From: Ciona intestinalis
Lineage: Eukaryota; Chordata; Ascidiacea; Phlebobranchia; Cionidae
NCBI RefSeq assembly: GCF_000224145.3
Contig: NW_004190371.2
Location: 62,001 to 126,000, forward strand
Direction of reading: 5' to 3'
DNA length: 64,000 nucleotides
This document shows, one piece after another, positions 32,468-43,956 of the stretch (its first letter is position 1; every line of letters starts with the position of its first letter). A program made the translations under genes and the position numbers. The notes beneath the pieces are model-generated. The model worked only from the letters and a program-made list of their open reading frames with translations. It had not been told where the DNA came from and did no database searches.

Positions 32468-33661
32468 TCACAAGTGCAATTTGTGTTTGGAACCTTTTTC
32501 GTTAAAAACTTTGGTCACAGAATCATTTTTATCGTTGTATATTAACAACCATTCATACCACATTTCATACACTGGATTTCTTATTTTTAATAAATCATGA
32601 TTCGCCTTTCTTGTACATTTTCTTGAAATTTTAACTGATTCGATTGGTTCCTTAATTTCTGATGAGTTACCCAAAGGGAAAAATGCAGCCTCCCAAAAAT
32701 ATGTGTTCTGAGACGAACCGGGCCGTGTATCAATGTAAATGTCCCTGTATAACTTGGCACGAAAATATCCAGCAAACCCGGTAACTTTAGCAACTGTACA
32801 GTCGGTTTTTGCAGTCGGTAGCTTAAAACTAGATGAGAGAATCGGTGACGGACAAGTACATTCGCAAGTATACAATGTAATTAGGTCTGATAAGAATACT
32901 GTATCCGTTGGTAAGCCAAGCACACTTAAGTGTACAGGCTTACTTTTAAAATATTCCTCCAAACTTGGTGAAGAAACAGCACAGGCGTAAGTTGTATATG
33001 AAGCAGGGATACTGATACAGCTAATTACGTTATTTTGGTCACGATATCCGAAAAGGCCAGTTGCTGCTGAAAGAATTTCAGATACGAATTCGTTGTCGCC
33101 GAAAGAACCAAAAAGTTCAGAAACAATGAGGCGGACAGGTTTCAAAACAGTCAATTCAGTTAAATCTGGCTCCAACCGGTTTTTAGCAGCCGCGCGCAAA
33201 ATCTCATCTTCGTCGCGGATAACAACGGGTCGATAAACTTTTACCGCGGGGTTTCCAGCATATTTTTCCCGCAGTAACTTGTTCGCGGTGTTGTTAACTT
33301 CAATGACGTGTACCAAACCTTTCACATTGTTCTCACGAATCGCATCTAGGCAATAATCAACCAGCCTTCCCCGTCCAGCACCTAGGACCATTACATGCAG
33401 CTTGTCTTCAGAAAAACCGCCAAATTGCTGCTTAAAATCTTTCACGGCCGTCAACACGGCGTAAAAATAGAGAAAATATTTCGCCTTGTCTCTCTCCATT
33501 GCTTCGTATTCGATCACTGACCACGGCGGGAACAGTGGGTGCTGGTTTCGCGTCGGGGGAAGTACCCCGCGATCTTTGAGTTCGGTCTCATAATCTTCAA
33601 TAAATATTTTTCTTGCTGCTTGCATGACGTCATCATCATCCATATTTTTTACATTTATCAA
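32468..33661 (-). CDS. PRMT5-like arginine methyltransferase without TIM barrel, single exon
   Basis: 397 aa matching the catalytic half of PRMT5 (human 637 aa), which methylates arginines in Sm proteins and histones. The N-terminal TIM barrel that binds MEP50 is absent; the protein starts about 50 residues before the Rossmann fold. Aligned by eye: Y52 (human Y324), M55 (human F327), K61 (K333), GAGRG 94-98 (365-369), E121 (E392), double-Glu loop SELFGSFGDNE with E182 and E191 (E435 and E444), then FAGYFRAKLYRDI, a W in TYFWEAAFFP (W579) and MWYEWLL near the C-terminus. All cofactor and catalytic residues I can place are kept except F327, which is Met. The frame is intact, so it looks functional. 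No intron interrupts it, which suggests a retrocopy or an ascidian paralogue; conventional PRMT5 should lie elsewhere in the genome. A MITE abuts its stop. Confidence 0.88.
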   Translation of the reverse strand: MINVKNMDDDDVMQAARKIFIEDYETELKDRGVLPPTRNQHPLFPPWSVIEYEAMERDKAKYFLYFYAVLTAVKDFKQQFGGFSEDKLHVMVLGAGRGRLVDYCLDAIRENNVKGLVHVIEVNNTANKLLREKYAGNPAVKVYRPVVIRDEDEILRAAAKNRLEPDLTELTVLKPVRLIVSELFGSFGDNEFVSEILSAATGLFGYRDQNNVISCISIPASYTTYACAVSSPSLEEYFKSKPVHLSVLGLPTDTVFLSDLITLYTCECTCPSPILSSSFKLPTAKTDCTVAKVTGFAGYFRAKLYRDIYIDTRPGSSQNTYFWEAAFFPLGNSSEIKEPIESVKISRKCTRKANHDLLKIRNPVYEMWYEWLLIYNDKNDSVTKVFNEKGSKHKLHL

Positions 33662-34146
33662 GCTTAAAAAGCTATTTCAGTTCTTAACCTACATTATAAC
33701 AAATCTGTCGGAGAAAAATAGTTATTTTGTTATATATAGCTTGATGTAGTTACGTATATAATGAAAACAGATAACAGGTCACCGCTGTCTAAAAATTAAG
33801 CTTAAAAATTCTCTGCCTTGCCTCACTACTATAGTTTTTAACATCTTATCTACAGTATTTTATTGTATGAAGAATTGGTATTAATTTAAAAACAATAGAT
33901 ATTATTGCAATATCAATTAATAAATATTACATATAACAACTGCAGTTTACCTATAATAAAAAATGTATTATAACAAAGTGGGGCAAAATGGGACACAATA
34001 TTAAAAGTTTTTTTTATTAATAGCATTCTGCAACTTGTAGTGAACCTACCTAAATTACCGGCCAGGTCAACTTTAGTATTACAAATTAAAAACGGTATTC
34101 ATGGAAAATAAATACCAGTTCGAAAATTAACCACTTTACTAAACAG

Positions 34147-34343
34147 TATAGTAGAGTGAGAGAAGATGGGACAGCTTTAACACATAATATCCAAATAGCC
34201 TGATCGTGTTTTAAACAATTAACAACGGTCTGTGGAAGTCGTGAAGATATGGTTTTATAATTCATTGTATGTTCTTTGTTTACTACCAAATGAAAAGAGA
34301 AAACTAAACGAAAAGGTGTCCCATCTTCCCCCACCCAACTATA
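34147..34343. mobile_element. Palindromic MITE copy
   Basis: Ends TATAGTAGAGTGAGAGAAGA and GTCCCATCTTCCCCCACCCA. Confidence 0.75.
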
Positions 34344-34672
34344 TCAATTATTAAATGAATCCAACAGACATTGAAAAAATCATAATCACTGCAGTATTTT
34401 AACCATAGAACATAGACAAAAGGGCCTCAGGCTACGAAGTCAATACAAATAAATTCGAAAAAATTCTAACTTGTTTACTGGGGCGACATTAACTTACCTT
34501 ACCTGATAATAGTGCAAGCACGAATTTGAGACACATCGCTTGTCAATTAAATAAATATTTAAAGCATAAAATACGCATGCCATAGAAAAAGTAAACGTAT
34601 TAATACATATTAATATTTGTTACGCGCTTAGACCTTATTCTAACTACAGTTAAATGTTTACTGTTGTAATAG

Positions 34673-34854
34673 TACTGTGGGGTAAGATGGGACGTCTTTA
34701 GCACGCAATATTCAAATATCCTGATCATGTTTCAAACAACTAACAACGGTATGTGGGAATCGTAAGAATAAGTTTTATAATTCTTTATACTACCAAATGT
34801 GACGAGAAGGCAGAATAAAAATGTGTCCTATCTCCCCCCCCCCCCCCAGTACTA
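34673..34854. mobile_element. Palindromic MITE copy with poly-C end
   Basis: Left GTGGGGTAAGATGGGACGTC; the right end's CCCCC has grown to a run of 15 C before AGTACTA. Confidence 0.7.
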
Positions 34855-37669
34855 TTTGATTTTAATTACCGACAGTGTAAGTGCTGTTCAAGGGGCTGCT
34901 CGATATTTAAACTGGATCTCTCATGGACAAGACGATCAATGTCTGGACTTTTTCGTTTACTGAACGACGTGAGAATGTCGACAAATAAAGAAACAAAAAA
35001 CTAAGTAGGTATTCCTTTAGCATTTGCTTTAAAATGAACTTTAGGTCTTACTGATATCACTGTACAATCTCTGGCGTTCGTGCCGAAATTTTAACCTAAA
35101 ATTGCGCGAAGAAAGGCTTGCGGCATCGACTTTTTCCATGCGATCAGTAATCAATTATACAAAGGTAAGAAAGTACATCACACGCATTCACTTTGTCTAT
35201 TACTACACTCATTTTATAACAAAAAACGAGCGTTGCGTCATGATAATATGATAGATGTTCGCTAATGCATGGCGTAACATACAGTATTGTGACTACATAA
35301 AAACTAGTAAGGTAACGTAAACCTGGTGGATTCCAACGTCGGTGGATTCCGCTGGCAAAACAAGTGAGCGTGCATTTTAAAAACTTTTATGTTAAATAAA
35401 AAAATATGGTGCATGTCGAGGGAATACCAACTTTTGTCGTGATACTTTTTCCTCGTAATTAAAAACTACATCGTCCGCAACCAAAACTAAATATAAATAT
35501 CTTCTACTTAATACGATATCCGTACTATTTCCTGTCTACTTTAAAACGCACTTTAAAAACCAATATATTGTATTTCCTGACACGCCACCCACAAGTTAAA
35601 GACGTTTGCGCTGCAGGAACACATAACATTTTATTTATATCTTGGAATACGGTACAATGCACCTTTTTGATAGCAAGGCATAATGGATAAGCCACCTGTT
35701 TCCGTTTCTAAACTGCCAACACCACAACCATGTCAACGTATGCATTAAACTTCAGATAGGCGTCAATTAAAAGGTGCAAATAAAGCATCTGAGCCATACA
35801 TTGTACTATATAGTTTCTGTTACAATCATACCAATTTGAATTTCGTCCTGTTTGAGCCTAAATGGTCACAACTCGCAACATTCCTAAAAACTAATGATAA
35901 ACAATCAAAAACATTCAAGTATTATAATAAATAAAAACATTCAACCACGTTTTAAAAATGTAAATATATATATTTTCCTTTACTCCTTAAAAACATTGCA
36001 ACAATAAAATAAAGCAGTCTACTTGTAATTTAATTTACCCAGTGAGCACAACCAGCTTAAATTAGTTGTTCTATTTAACCCAGACAATATGGTGTGTTAT
36101 GCAGCCATGATATTGCAAATACTTAACATTAAAATGTAAAAGTTAGTGCAAATTTTTGGCCCAAATATGGTAGCTGTACCTGTTTGCTAAAATCAGCTTT
36201 TTATTTACGCTTACTGATAACAATGGTAATTTCAGTCATGTTAGCGAAACAGTATTTAACAAAATGTTGTCTTTTTACTCTAAAAATATTAAGTTATGTT
36301 ACAACATATAATAACAGCCTTGTATAACAACACACACCAATATTGTTTAACACTCAGATAATACACACTAAGTTAAATAACATGTTGTATTTCATTTATT
36401 ATCCTCTCTAAAGCATAACTTCCTAATAGGAAGTTCCTATGGCACACAAAATTGCTAAATAAACTAAAACAGATCTTTAAATTGCTCTTGGTCCAATAAC
36501 TATTAAGCTGAAAAGTTGTGTACCACCTATTTACCTATGAGCGGAAAGTTTTAAAAATTTTTGGTCAAATCTGGGATGACACGACTTCGTTAAAATACTG
36601 TAACACTCCCTGTCGTTAAATACAGAAACCTCATTCATTATTGTGGGAAATGTAATATATTAAAGCTCTGCTTAAACATCTGACAAAAAGGAAAAAGCTA
36701 GTTTTAAGCCTACAACAGCGATCCTAAAACATATGTCACCACTCTTTTAAAAGTTATGGGTGGACATCTCAAGCACCTAAAACATTACGCCTATGCCCTA
36801 AACATTATTTACATAAACGTAGAAAATTCCATTCTTTAAACGCCAAAAAACTAAAAACACAACACATAACCCTGGAGATGTTTGAGTTTAAAATAAACAT
36901 GTTTAGTATGCAATGCTACCCTGATGCAAAAAAATAATACAAAAACATTATTTAAAATGCCCACAGTTTTGGCAATTCTAAGCAAACATGTTTAAATAGT
37001 TAAAACATTAGCACATTAAGCATAATACAGTTGCCTAAAAATTAAACAGAGTATAATATACATTTTTTAACACACCTAAAACCTTTATCTGAGCTTCTTT
37101 ATATCTTAGGGAGCCAAAATCAAATTATTGGCAGATTTAACATCTAAGTTTGATTTTAGAAACATATCTAACAAATATCATGATTTTAGACAAAACACAT
37201 AGCTGCTACTGTTATTCTAAACATAAGAAGCTCTGCTGACTAGTCTTTATACATTGCTTAGAAACCAAACAAACATAGGTTATCATTATTTGTGATTAAC
37301 ATTTTATCATAATACACAAAATTTACATTGAAAACAAATTTAGTTTATGTACATTTAACTTGATTTGCATCTAGACAAAATTGAAGCAAACATTAGATAA
37401 TTACATAATTTCAAATGTGATGGAATTAACATACACAGACCATCTTGCATACTTGCTTTGTCTTCATAGTTTGCAGACATTGCTGTAATAACGATATTTA
37501 CACAGATAGATTTAGATATTATTAATTTATAAGACTAACAGTTAAAAGTAAAACACTGTTGCCTTAACATTTGGCAGTGGGAAAAAATCTTGACACGGCA
37601 GAGAAATTAGCACAAAAAACAATTTAAAAAAATCCAAATGCTAAACCATGGCACTAGCTATATTGAAGT

Positions 37670-40600
37670 TTATTGTAGCTTCAGTTTTACATTACGATGA
37701 AGCAAAAATTTATTATGTCTTTGAGCAATAGCAGCTCGAGCAGGCTCAATATGTGGAAACGATATCACTCCATCGCCTGTGGGTTTGCCCCCTTGACTGT
37801 ACATTAACTGTACAGAGTCTGGCAGGGGATCAAATCCCGAGAAAAATTCAAGCAAATCCTCTCTTGTGATATCATATGAAAGGTTACTCATTTTTACAGT
37901 TACTATTTGATTTGGGTTAACAGGAATACCCCTACCAGGGAGTGGAGGGCCGTTGTGGTGAGGGGGAAACATAAAGGGTTCGGGGACAGGGTGGGGTGGC
38001 AAGTCCCTTCGTAATAACTCTGGGAGGAATAACCTATCGTTGGGTGGGTAGTGTGGTCGGCGATCCAAAGGTGACAAAGGTGGTAGGGGCAACCCAGGTC
38101 CAAATTGCCTGTGTCTATCAAACAAATCTGGAGGGGGGCGGTCAAAATGGGGTAAACCTAGTGGGGGTCTATCATAAGGGTGTCTGTCGAATGGGGGTAA
38201 GCCACCAGGGGGTCTGTGGGGATCAATAGGGGGCGGTTGTTGGGGACCATGGGGAGGGTGTAATGGGTAATCTGTTACTTTGTTTATTTCTCGTTGTATA
38301 TCCATTGGCATTGGGGCATTCATTTTCTTTGAAGTATCTGCACGACCCGCACCATTTAAATGGTTACCAGATATTGTGTCTTTTACTTTCTGATTGTGAT
38401 TTTTTATTTTATCTAACATTTCCTGTTTTGACAAAGGCCAAACTTGAATAGAGTTGTTTAGAATTTTAACATTCGAGTCGAGATCTGTAGCTCTTATACA
38501 GTCTTCAGTGGACCTTAACTCAACACAGGCCTCGCCAATACAAAGTCCTGACTTATCCATTAAAACTGTCACTCCATCCTCAGAAAGTTCATGGTTCAAC
38601 AAACAGTTCTTCACATCAGATGTAATGGTTCGTGAATGCAGGTTGCCAATACAGACACAAGTGAGATTGTTTTCTTTAATCTTTTTAGATAGAAGACCTT
38701 GTTCTTTTATGTCTGGAGTTACAGAAAACTGAGGAAACCAATGCTCTCCAGATATTCTATGATGAATTTCTTTCATTTGAGCAACACTACTCTGCCCAAC
38801 TAATACATTACGACCCATCATCCGCTGGTTATCCCTTAAAGCAGCTTTTACTGCATCGTCTGCATTAGAAAACTTTACAAAGATGTGACCAGAGCGCCTG
38901 CCACCTTTGTACACAAACTGTATACCATCATGTGGAATAGAAAAGTCAGAAAAGAATTTCCTGACAGCTTCTTCTGTACAGTTAAACGGAGAGTTGGCAA
39001 TTCTTACCAAACAGGATTGTTTTATATCGGAAACTGATTTTTGTGGTTCATTAGATTGTTTTTTAACAGGTGAAAGTTTGGCAGACATTGGACTTGCATT
39101 CTGCTGTATTACATTTTCTGGGGATTGGCTGGGTGGAGCAGAAAGAGGTGTGGTAGATGAAGCTGGAGGTGGCGGGAGGCTGGGGGGTGGGGCATTGGTT
39201 TTTATATTGGCAGGAATCATTTCAACGGTTTGGTTGGGTTTTGTGATAGAAACAGGGATAACTGGTAAACCTGCTGGGAATGGGGGAGGAAAGCCAGCAG
39301 CTTGGAGGGTGTGGTTGGGTGGCATAAGAGGAGGTAACAATGGGTGGACTGGAACTTTATTGCTGGCAATTGGTGGCTGGGCGGATATTGGTTGGAAAGA
39401 TGATGGTATCTGAGAAGGAAAAGGTAATGGAGGTGGTGGAACTGCTGGATCAAATTTAACTGGACCTAAAGCTGGAGATTCTATCACGCTACCAGAACCA
39501 CCAAACCTGGTTGGTGTTGGTGTTGGTATTGAAGGTGGTACCGAAGATATAGAGGACTGTGATGTGGAAACGTTGGCAGGAGGAGAATTATCTTCTTCAA
39601 TATCCATCTCACCAACCCCTGCGGCATTCTCCTCTGGAGCATATTCAAGTTTCTCATCTTTTCCCACAGGAGGATAAACATAATCCTTGGTTGAGGATGG
39701 TTGTGGAACATACTCTTCAGGAATATATTCTTCAGGCACATATTCTTCAGGATTGTATTCTTCTGGAACATAATCTTCTTTAGCTTTGTGTTCTTCAGTA
39801 TAAGAAGCAGGAGATGGAGACGAATGTTCTACTTTTGGAGGAAACTCTGTGTTTGCAAATTGGAACATCTTTTTCTCAAGATCTCGACGCTTCCGTTGTT
39901 CTTCCTCTTTCTGATGTTGACGTCTCAACCACTCATCCATCTCCTTTTGCTTCCGAGCATGCCGCTCCATCTTTTTCTTCCTATCCTCCTCTTCTTTAAC
40001 GCGTTTCTGCTCCAGCTTTTTCTCCCGTTCCCGTTCTCTTTTATATTCCTCCTCACGTTTTGCGCTCATGTACTTTTTAAACTTGCGAATCTGATCGATC
40101 ATGTTTTGTCTGCTGAGCCCGATCACACGAACCTGCTTTCCATCGATCATATCCCCATCTCTTACCAATGCATTCTTATAGTCAGCATATGCAGCAAACT
40201 CCACAAATGCTCGGCCTTTGCAAATCTTTCCATCATTCTCAATAAATAGCCCGCCATCCACGATATTTAACCCTGAGAAAAACCCCGACATGATATGATA
40301 ATCAGCATTCTGTGGCAAGCCACGCACTTCAACACAGTTTTCATTTTTAAGCGGAGACAAAGCTCTTGAACGCTTGGGTGTGTTTTCACTGGAAGTTATG
40401 GTTTTGCTTCTTTTACGACTTTCACCAGGGCGAATCGTTTCACATGATTGTGTGCTAACCAATAACCATTGTCGCTCAGAAGAGGTTGTAATTCTTATAA
40501 ATCTTCCACCAAGATATTTCCTGTCTTTCTGTAAGGCATCTTCTTTGTCAACAACTGTTTTGAACTTAATAAGACAAGTTCCGTTATTTCTTCCTTTCTC

Positions 40601-41140
40601 ATCCAACATAAACCTGATTGCAGCTATGTGGGACGGAGCGAAAAAAATAACCAAATCATTATCATCAAGGTTATAAGGTATACCCTTCATTTCAATGAAC
40701 ACATCATTGCCCCCTAAACTTTCTGGGACCACTTGGGGGCTTGGCTGTTTGTTGTGTTGCTGATGTTGCCTGTGATTGTTTGCATTTGGAAAACCAGCAG
40801 CTGTGGACCGATGAGATAAATTAGTGATTGGAGGTTCAGGAGGTCGAAGCCCTCGTAATTCCTCACATATTCTCTGGCTGTGTTCGATCACTGTTTTCAT
40901 CTCAGTGTGGCTGCTAAGCATTAATTTAATAGCTGTTGCTCTGACGTGTTGTCCGTCCCTCATCATTGCTTGTCTTGCATCCTCGTCAGTTGAGAAAAGG
41001 ATAAAAGCTGTTCCATCAGTTCCTCCAATAATGTGGACTCCGCCATCCGGGATTCGAAGTCCGGAGAAAAACTGACGAATATCAAACGTACCAGCAGCCA
41101 GTGGCAAGTGTTTTAATCTTATTACAACACCAGTTGCCAT
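37670..41140 (-). CDS. RBM12: RBM12 (SWAN), multi-RRM RNA-binding protein
   Basis: Nuclear RNA-binding protein of the RBM12/RBM12B family, 1156 aa from the ATG at 41140. The frame is open 17 codons further up (41191), but MATGVVIRLKHLPLAAGTFD matches the vertebrate N-terminus, so I chose the inner Met. RRM-type domains at about residues 1-80, 144-220, 265-340, 706-780, 821-895 and 1078-1156. The first carries the family block IRQFFSGLRIPDGGVHIIGG. A charged coiled-coil segment (about 357-423, many EEE/KKR runs) is followed by YxPEE repeats at 454-477, then proline-rich tracts at about 530-690 and a His/Asp/Arg/Pro-rich tract at about 960-1065. The whole coding region is one exon, as in vertebrate RBM12. 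Longer than human RBM12 (about 932 aa). Confidence 0.93.
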   Translation of the reverse strand: MATGVVIRLKHLPLAAGTFDIRQFFSGLRIPDGGVHIIGGTDGTAFILFSTDEDARQAMMRDGQHVRATAIKLMLSSHTEMKTVIEHSQRICEELRGLRPPEPPITNLSHRSTAAGFPNANNHRQHQQHNKQPSPQVVPESLGGNDVFIEMKGIPYNLDDNDLVIFFAPSHIAAIRFMLDEKGRNNGTCLIKFKTVVDKEDALQKDRKYLGGRFIRITTSSERQWLLVSTQSCETIRPGESRKRSKTITSSENTPKRSRALSPLKNENCVEVRGLPQNADYHIMSGFFSGLNIVDGGLFIENDGKICKGRAFVEFAAYADYKNALVRDGDMIDGKQVRVIGLSRQNMIDQIRKFKKYMSAKREEEYKREREREKKLEQKRVKEEEDRKKKMERHARKQKEMDEWLRRQHQKEEEQRKRRDLEKKMFQFANTEFPPKVEHSSPSPASYTEEHKAKEDYVPEEYNPEEYVPEEYIPEEYVPQPSSTKDYVYPPVGKDEKLEYAPEENAAGVGEMDIEEDNSPPANVSTSQSSISSVPPSIPTPTPTRFGGSGSVIESPALGPVKFDPAVPPPPLPFPSQIPSSFQPISAQPPIASNKVPVHPLLPPLMPPNHTLQAAGFPPPFPAGLPVIPVSITKPNQTVEMIPANIKTNAPPPSLPPPPASSTTPLSAPPSQSPENVIQQNASPMSAKLSPVKKQSNEPQKSVSDIKQSCLVRIANSPFNCTEEAVRKFFSDFSIPHDGIQFVYKGGRRSGHIFVKFSNADDAVKAALRDNQRMMGRNVLVGQSSVAQMKEIHHRISGEHWFPQFSVTPDIKEQGLLSKKIKENNLTCVCIGNLHSRTITSDVKNCLLNHELSEDGVTVLMDKSGLCIGEACVELRSTEDCIRATDLDSNVKILNNSIQVWPLSKQEMLDKIKNHNQKVKDTISGNHLNGAGRADTSKKMNAPMPMDIQREINKVTDYPLHPPHGPQQPPPIDPHRPPGGLPPFDRHPYDRPPLGLPHFDRPPPDLFDRHRQFGPGLPLPPLSPLDRRPHYPPNDRLFLPELLRRDLPPHPVPEPFMFPPHHNGPPLPGRGIPVNPNQIVTVKMSNLSYDITREDLLEFFSGFDPLPDSVQLMYSQGGKPTGDGVISFPHIEPARAAIAQRHNKFLLHRNVKLKLQ

Positions 41141-43956
41141 TATTAGTTTGCTCTGCGTAAAAACATTAATTGGGACTTGAGCGGAAAACATAAGTCTATT
41201 AAAACAAGGCTAAAATAATAGGTTAAACAAAGGTCTATTACAAAAAGGCTAAAATAATAGCACGTATAACAAACAAAAATTACCCATAATTAAGGAATAA
41301 CATTTTATTCGATTAAACAAGAATCATTCTGTTTCTAACTTAAGTAAACATAAAGCTACGTCATTTTAAGAAAACAGTGCACATGTAATCATTGTGATGC
41401 TAACAATGCTGTTTCATGTTATCAATGCTATGGGATAAAACAAAGCTACTTCTTCAGTTGTCAAACATTCAATAGTCTACATATGAAAATCAACAAAATT
41501 TAATAAAATAAATCACACACCACAAATAATTTGTTTTATCCCTTACCCGTACTCAGGGTTTGATTTTACTTGGAATCTAACATAAGCGCAATTAGGCTGT
41601 TTACACATTAAAGTGGACTAGTGGTTACGTTTACATGAGTTACTGGAATAGGAATTAGAAACTGATACAAACTAAATTAACTATACCGGAACAGACATGA
41701 TTGGGTTTTTTATTTCATACAAACATTTTTAGAAAACTACGTTTTATGTAGTTGTTGTGGACTTTATTTATTGTGCAACCTACTGTTTTGTGTTTTTAAA
41801 AGAACTGTTTTTGTCGTAAGCACGGCTAGAATAGCATAAAAATAGAAAAAACAAATAACATACGTGAAATGTACACTTTATGCCTCATGAACACAAATGT
41901 TATGTCAAATTAACAGATCTAAGAACCACAACAAACACTGGTACGTCATATAACGTAAGTAATTATTATGTATAATACTATTTCATTTGTATAACATCAC
42001 CATCAGTTACAGGTCCGGACAACAGCATGTGCAAGACAGTTATTTTGTGCTTTTAATAAAAACTGGTCAGCAAAGTACATACATTTCCAGGCCGAATTAG
42101 GAATACCCTTTTTTGTGTACGCAATTAGTACATTGTTTAAATAAATGAGCTGCGTCTGACAAATTATGGCATGCATGACCAAAAGTTTGTAAACAAAATC
42201 ATGAGTGCACCTGGCATATTAACCTTTTTCACTAAACTGGTTCAATTACTTCTAACTTTGTAATACATGCAAATCTAACTTTAAATAATTTGTTTTACTG
42301 AAATACTATTCCTATAGCGTCGAAGTTGGGGGATAGATTTAGTAGTCATGTGTACAAACTTTACACCAAATACTGATAACTTAAACAATATACTATACAC
42401 ACTACACACCTTTAAAATTTACAATCTACAACTTCTGGACTTCAAATGTACATTATTTTACAAATTACAGTACTGGGAATTCTAAATTGAAAACCTTTTT
42501 ATAAACGTGTTTTTATATACAAGTTTAAGACAATGGCAATCCAAAGACCTGTTTTTAGTAAATTTGGAAACACAACACAGCAACAGCGTTTCCGGGGCAA
42601 AAAATATATCCGAAAGAATCTGAAATGAGTAGATCGTTGCTGGTTATTAAACTTTGAATATAAGTGAATATGGCTATGGTCTATATCGCTGACAGTATAA
42701 AACTATCAATAAGTAATGTAAATAATAAAAGAAATACACTAAAGTTGTTACACAAACAAAATCAGATTCTGAAAATGTAGAAAATCAAGGGCGGTGACCA
42801 GGTCGAATAGAAATAACATGTCAATTTTTGACAGATAGTAGACATAGATACAGCATAAACCAAGGAGATTTTAATCAACCAAAGAGAGGCATAAACCAGA
42901 GCCATAGAAATACCGAGTAGTCCAACCCATTGTTACGTGAAACCATAGCCTATACATACATGTATAGGCTATGGTAAAACACAAATTGAACGGTAATTTG
43001 GGTCCAAAATAACACAGTAGGTATAGGGAAAATGTATGTTTTTCGGTAAATTACAGAAAAACTTGGGCCTAAAAACAAATTTAAAGGTTGAAAAATGTAA
43101 AAAACATGTGTTATTTGTTTTCTGTGTCAAAAAAAGTCATAAATTAGAACTAGAAGCGGTTGATTTGCGACATTTTAGTCATTTACTGCGGCTAAATTTA
43201 TACATTTTTTCTAAAAAATGTTTGGTAAGGTAAATAGAAGCTGTTTTACACCTTCCCACAATAGGAAAACACAAACAAAACTTAACAAGTTCGTTTAAAC
43301 CCATTGTCAAAGTCACCACTTTTGCTCTATATTGGACACACATAGACGGCAGTTGGACTACTCGGTGTTTATACGACTCTGGCATAAACCATTGGGCAAA
43401 GAATGCGGATTCTAAGGCAAACTGATTATCGACAGCCCCACATCAGGATTTGTCTTTAAATTAACGTATTTGCGCATATAAGCTTGGTCAAGCAGCAAAT
43501 GTGGCATTAGTTCTAATGCACAGGCTCAAACCTAACACTTTTTCAATAAATTATCCTCACGGTAATCAAACCATTTTCAAACAAGAACAAGCACATATTT
43601 TTAAATTTTTATTAAACAGTTTTTAAACGCGCGAACTCTTTTATTTGACAGTTTCGACAATACATTCGTGTCAAATGCATCAATTGTATGCATTTCTATA
43701 CAACCCTCCTTGGTGTAAAGACCTCTTGTCACAATGATGATATGTCACAGCTGAAATACCCTCTTGTCATCATGTAACCATTATAAAGTTAGTCTTGCAG
43801 TGAACTAAAAAGAAATATTAAATTGGTATATAATACCTTAATTAAGGTAAAATATGGGCACATAAAAACACAGAAAATGTACAAACTTAAACATTTCACC
43901 CATTTAACTGTTATCCTGTATACATATATTATATTAAACTCTTTCTCCTAGTTTAA
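41141..43956. other. Intergenic between RBM12 and NELFC/D
   Basis: Probably RBM12 promoter and 5' UTR on the left and NELFC/D 3' end on the right. Holds the hAT-type element at 42897-43381. No further exon is supported, apart from a possible alternative last exon of NELFC/D near 43753. Confidence 0.45.
42897..43381. mobile_element. Non-autonomous hAT-type DNA transposon with 8-bp TSD
   Basis: Both ends carry imperfect inverted repeats of about 30 bp beginning CAGAG (left CAGAGCCATAGAAATACC, right ending in CTCTG). The element is flanked by the same 8 bp, GCATAAAC, at 42889-42896 and 43382-43389. CAGAG/CAGGG ends with 8-bp duplications are the signature of hAT transposons. At 485 bp with no transposase frame it is non-autonomous. 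A 16-bp palindromic hairpin (ACCATAGCCTATACAT, 42942-42957 and 42960-42975) lies near its left end. Confidence 0.85.

Larger units (their letters stand above)
33662..37669. other. Intergenic DNA and RBM12 3' UTR
   Basis: Two full MITE copies (34147-34343, 34673-34854) and a half copy near 33977. The second ends in a run of 15 C. The AT-rich part from about 36000 to 37669 is probably the RBM12 3' UTR. No other coding exon is supported. Confidence 0.45.

Noticed and set aside
34838-34853. Poly-C tract as a structural or regulatory element
   Set aside because: Best explained as slippage of the CCCCC in the MITE end.
38907-39413. 168-codon plus-strand open frame
   Set aside because: Antisense to the proline-rich part of RBM12; glycine-rich composition is the mirror of proline codons.
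39701-40249. 182-codon plus-strand open frame rich in F and L
   Set aside because: Antisense to the Glu/Lys-rich coiled coil of RBM12.
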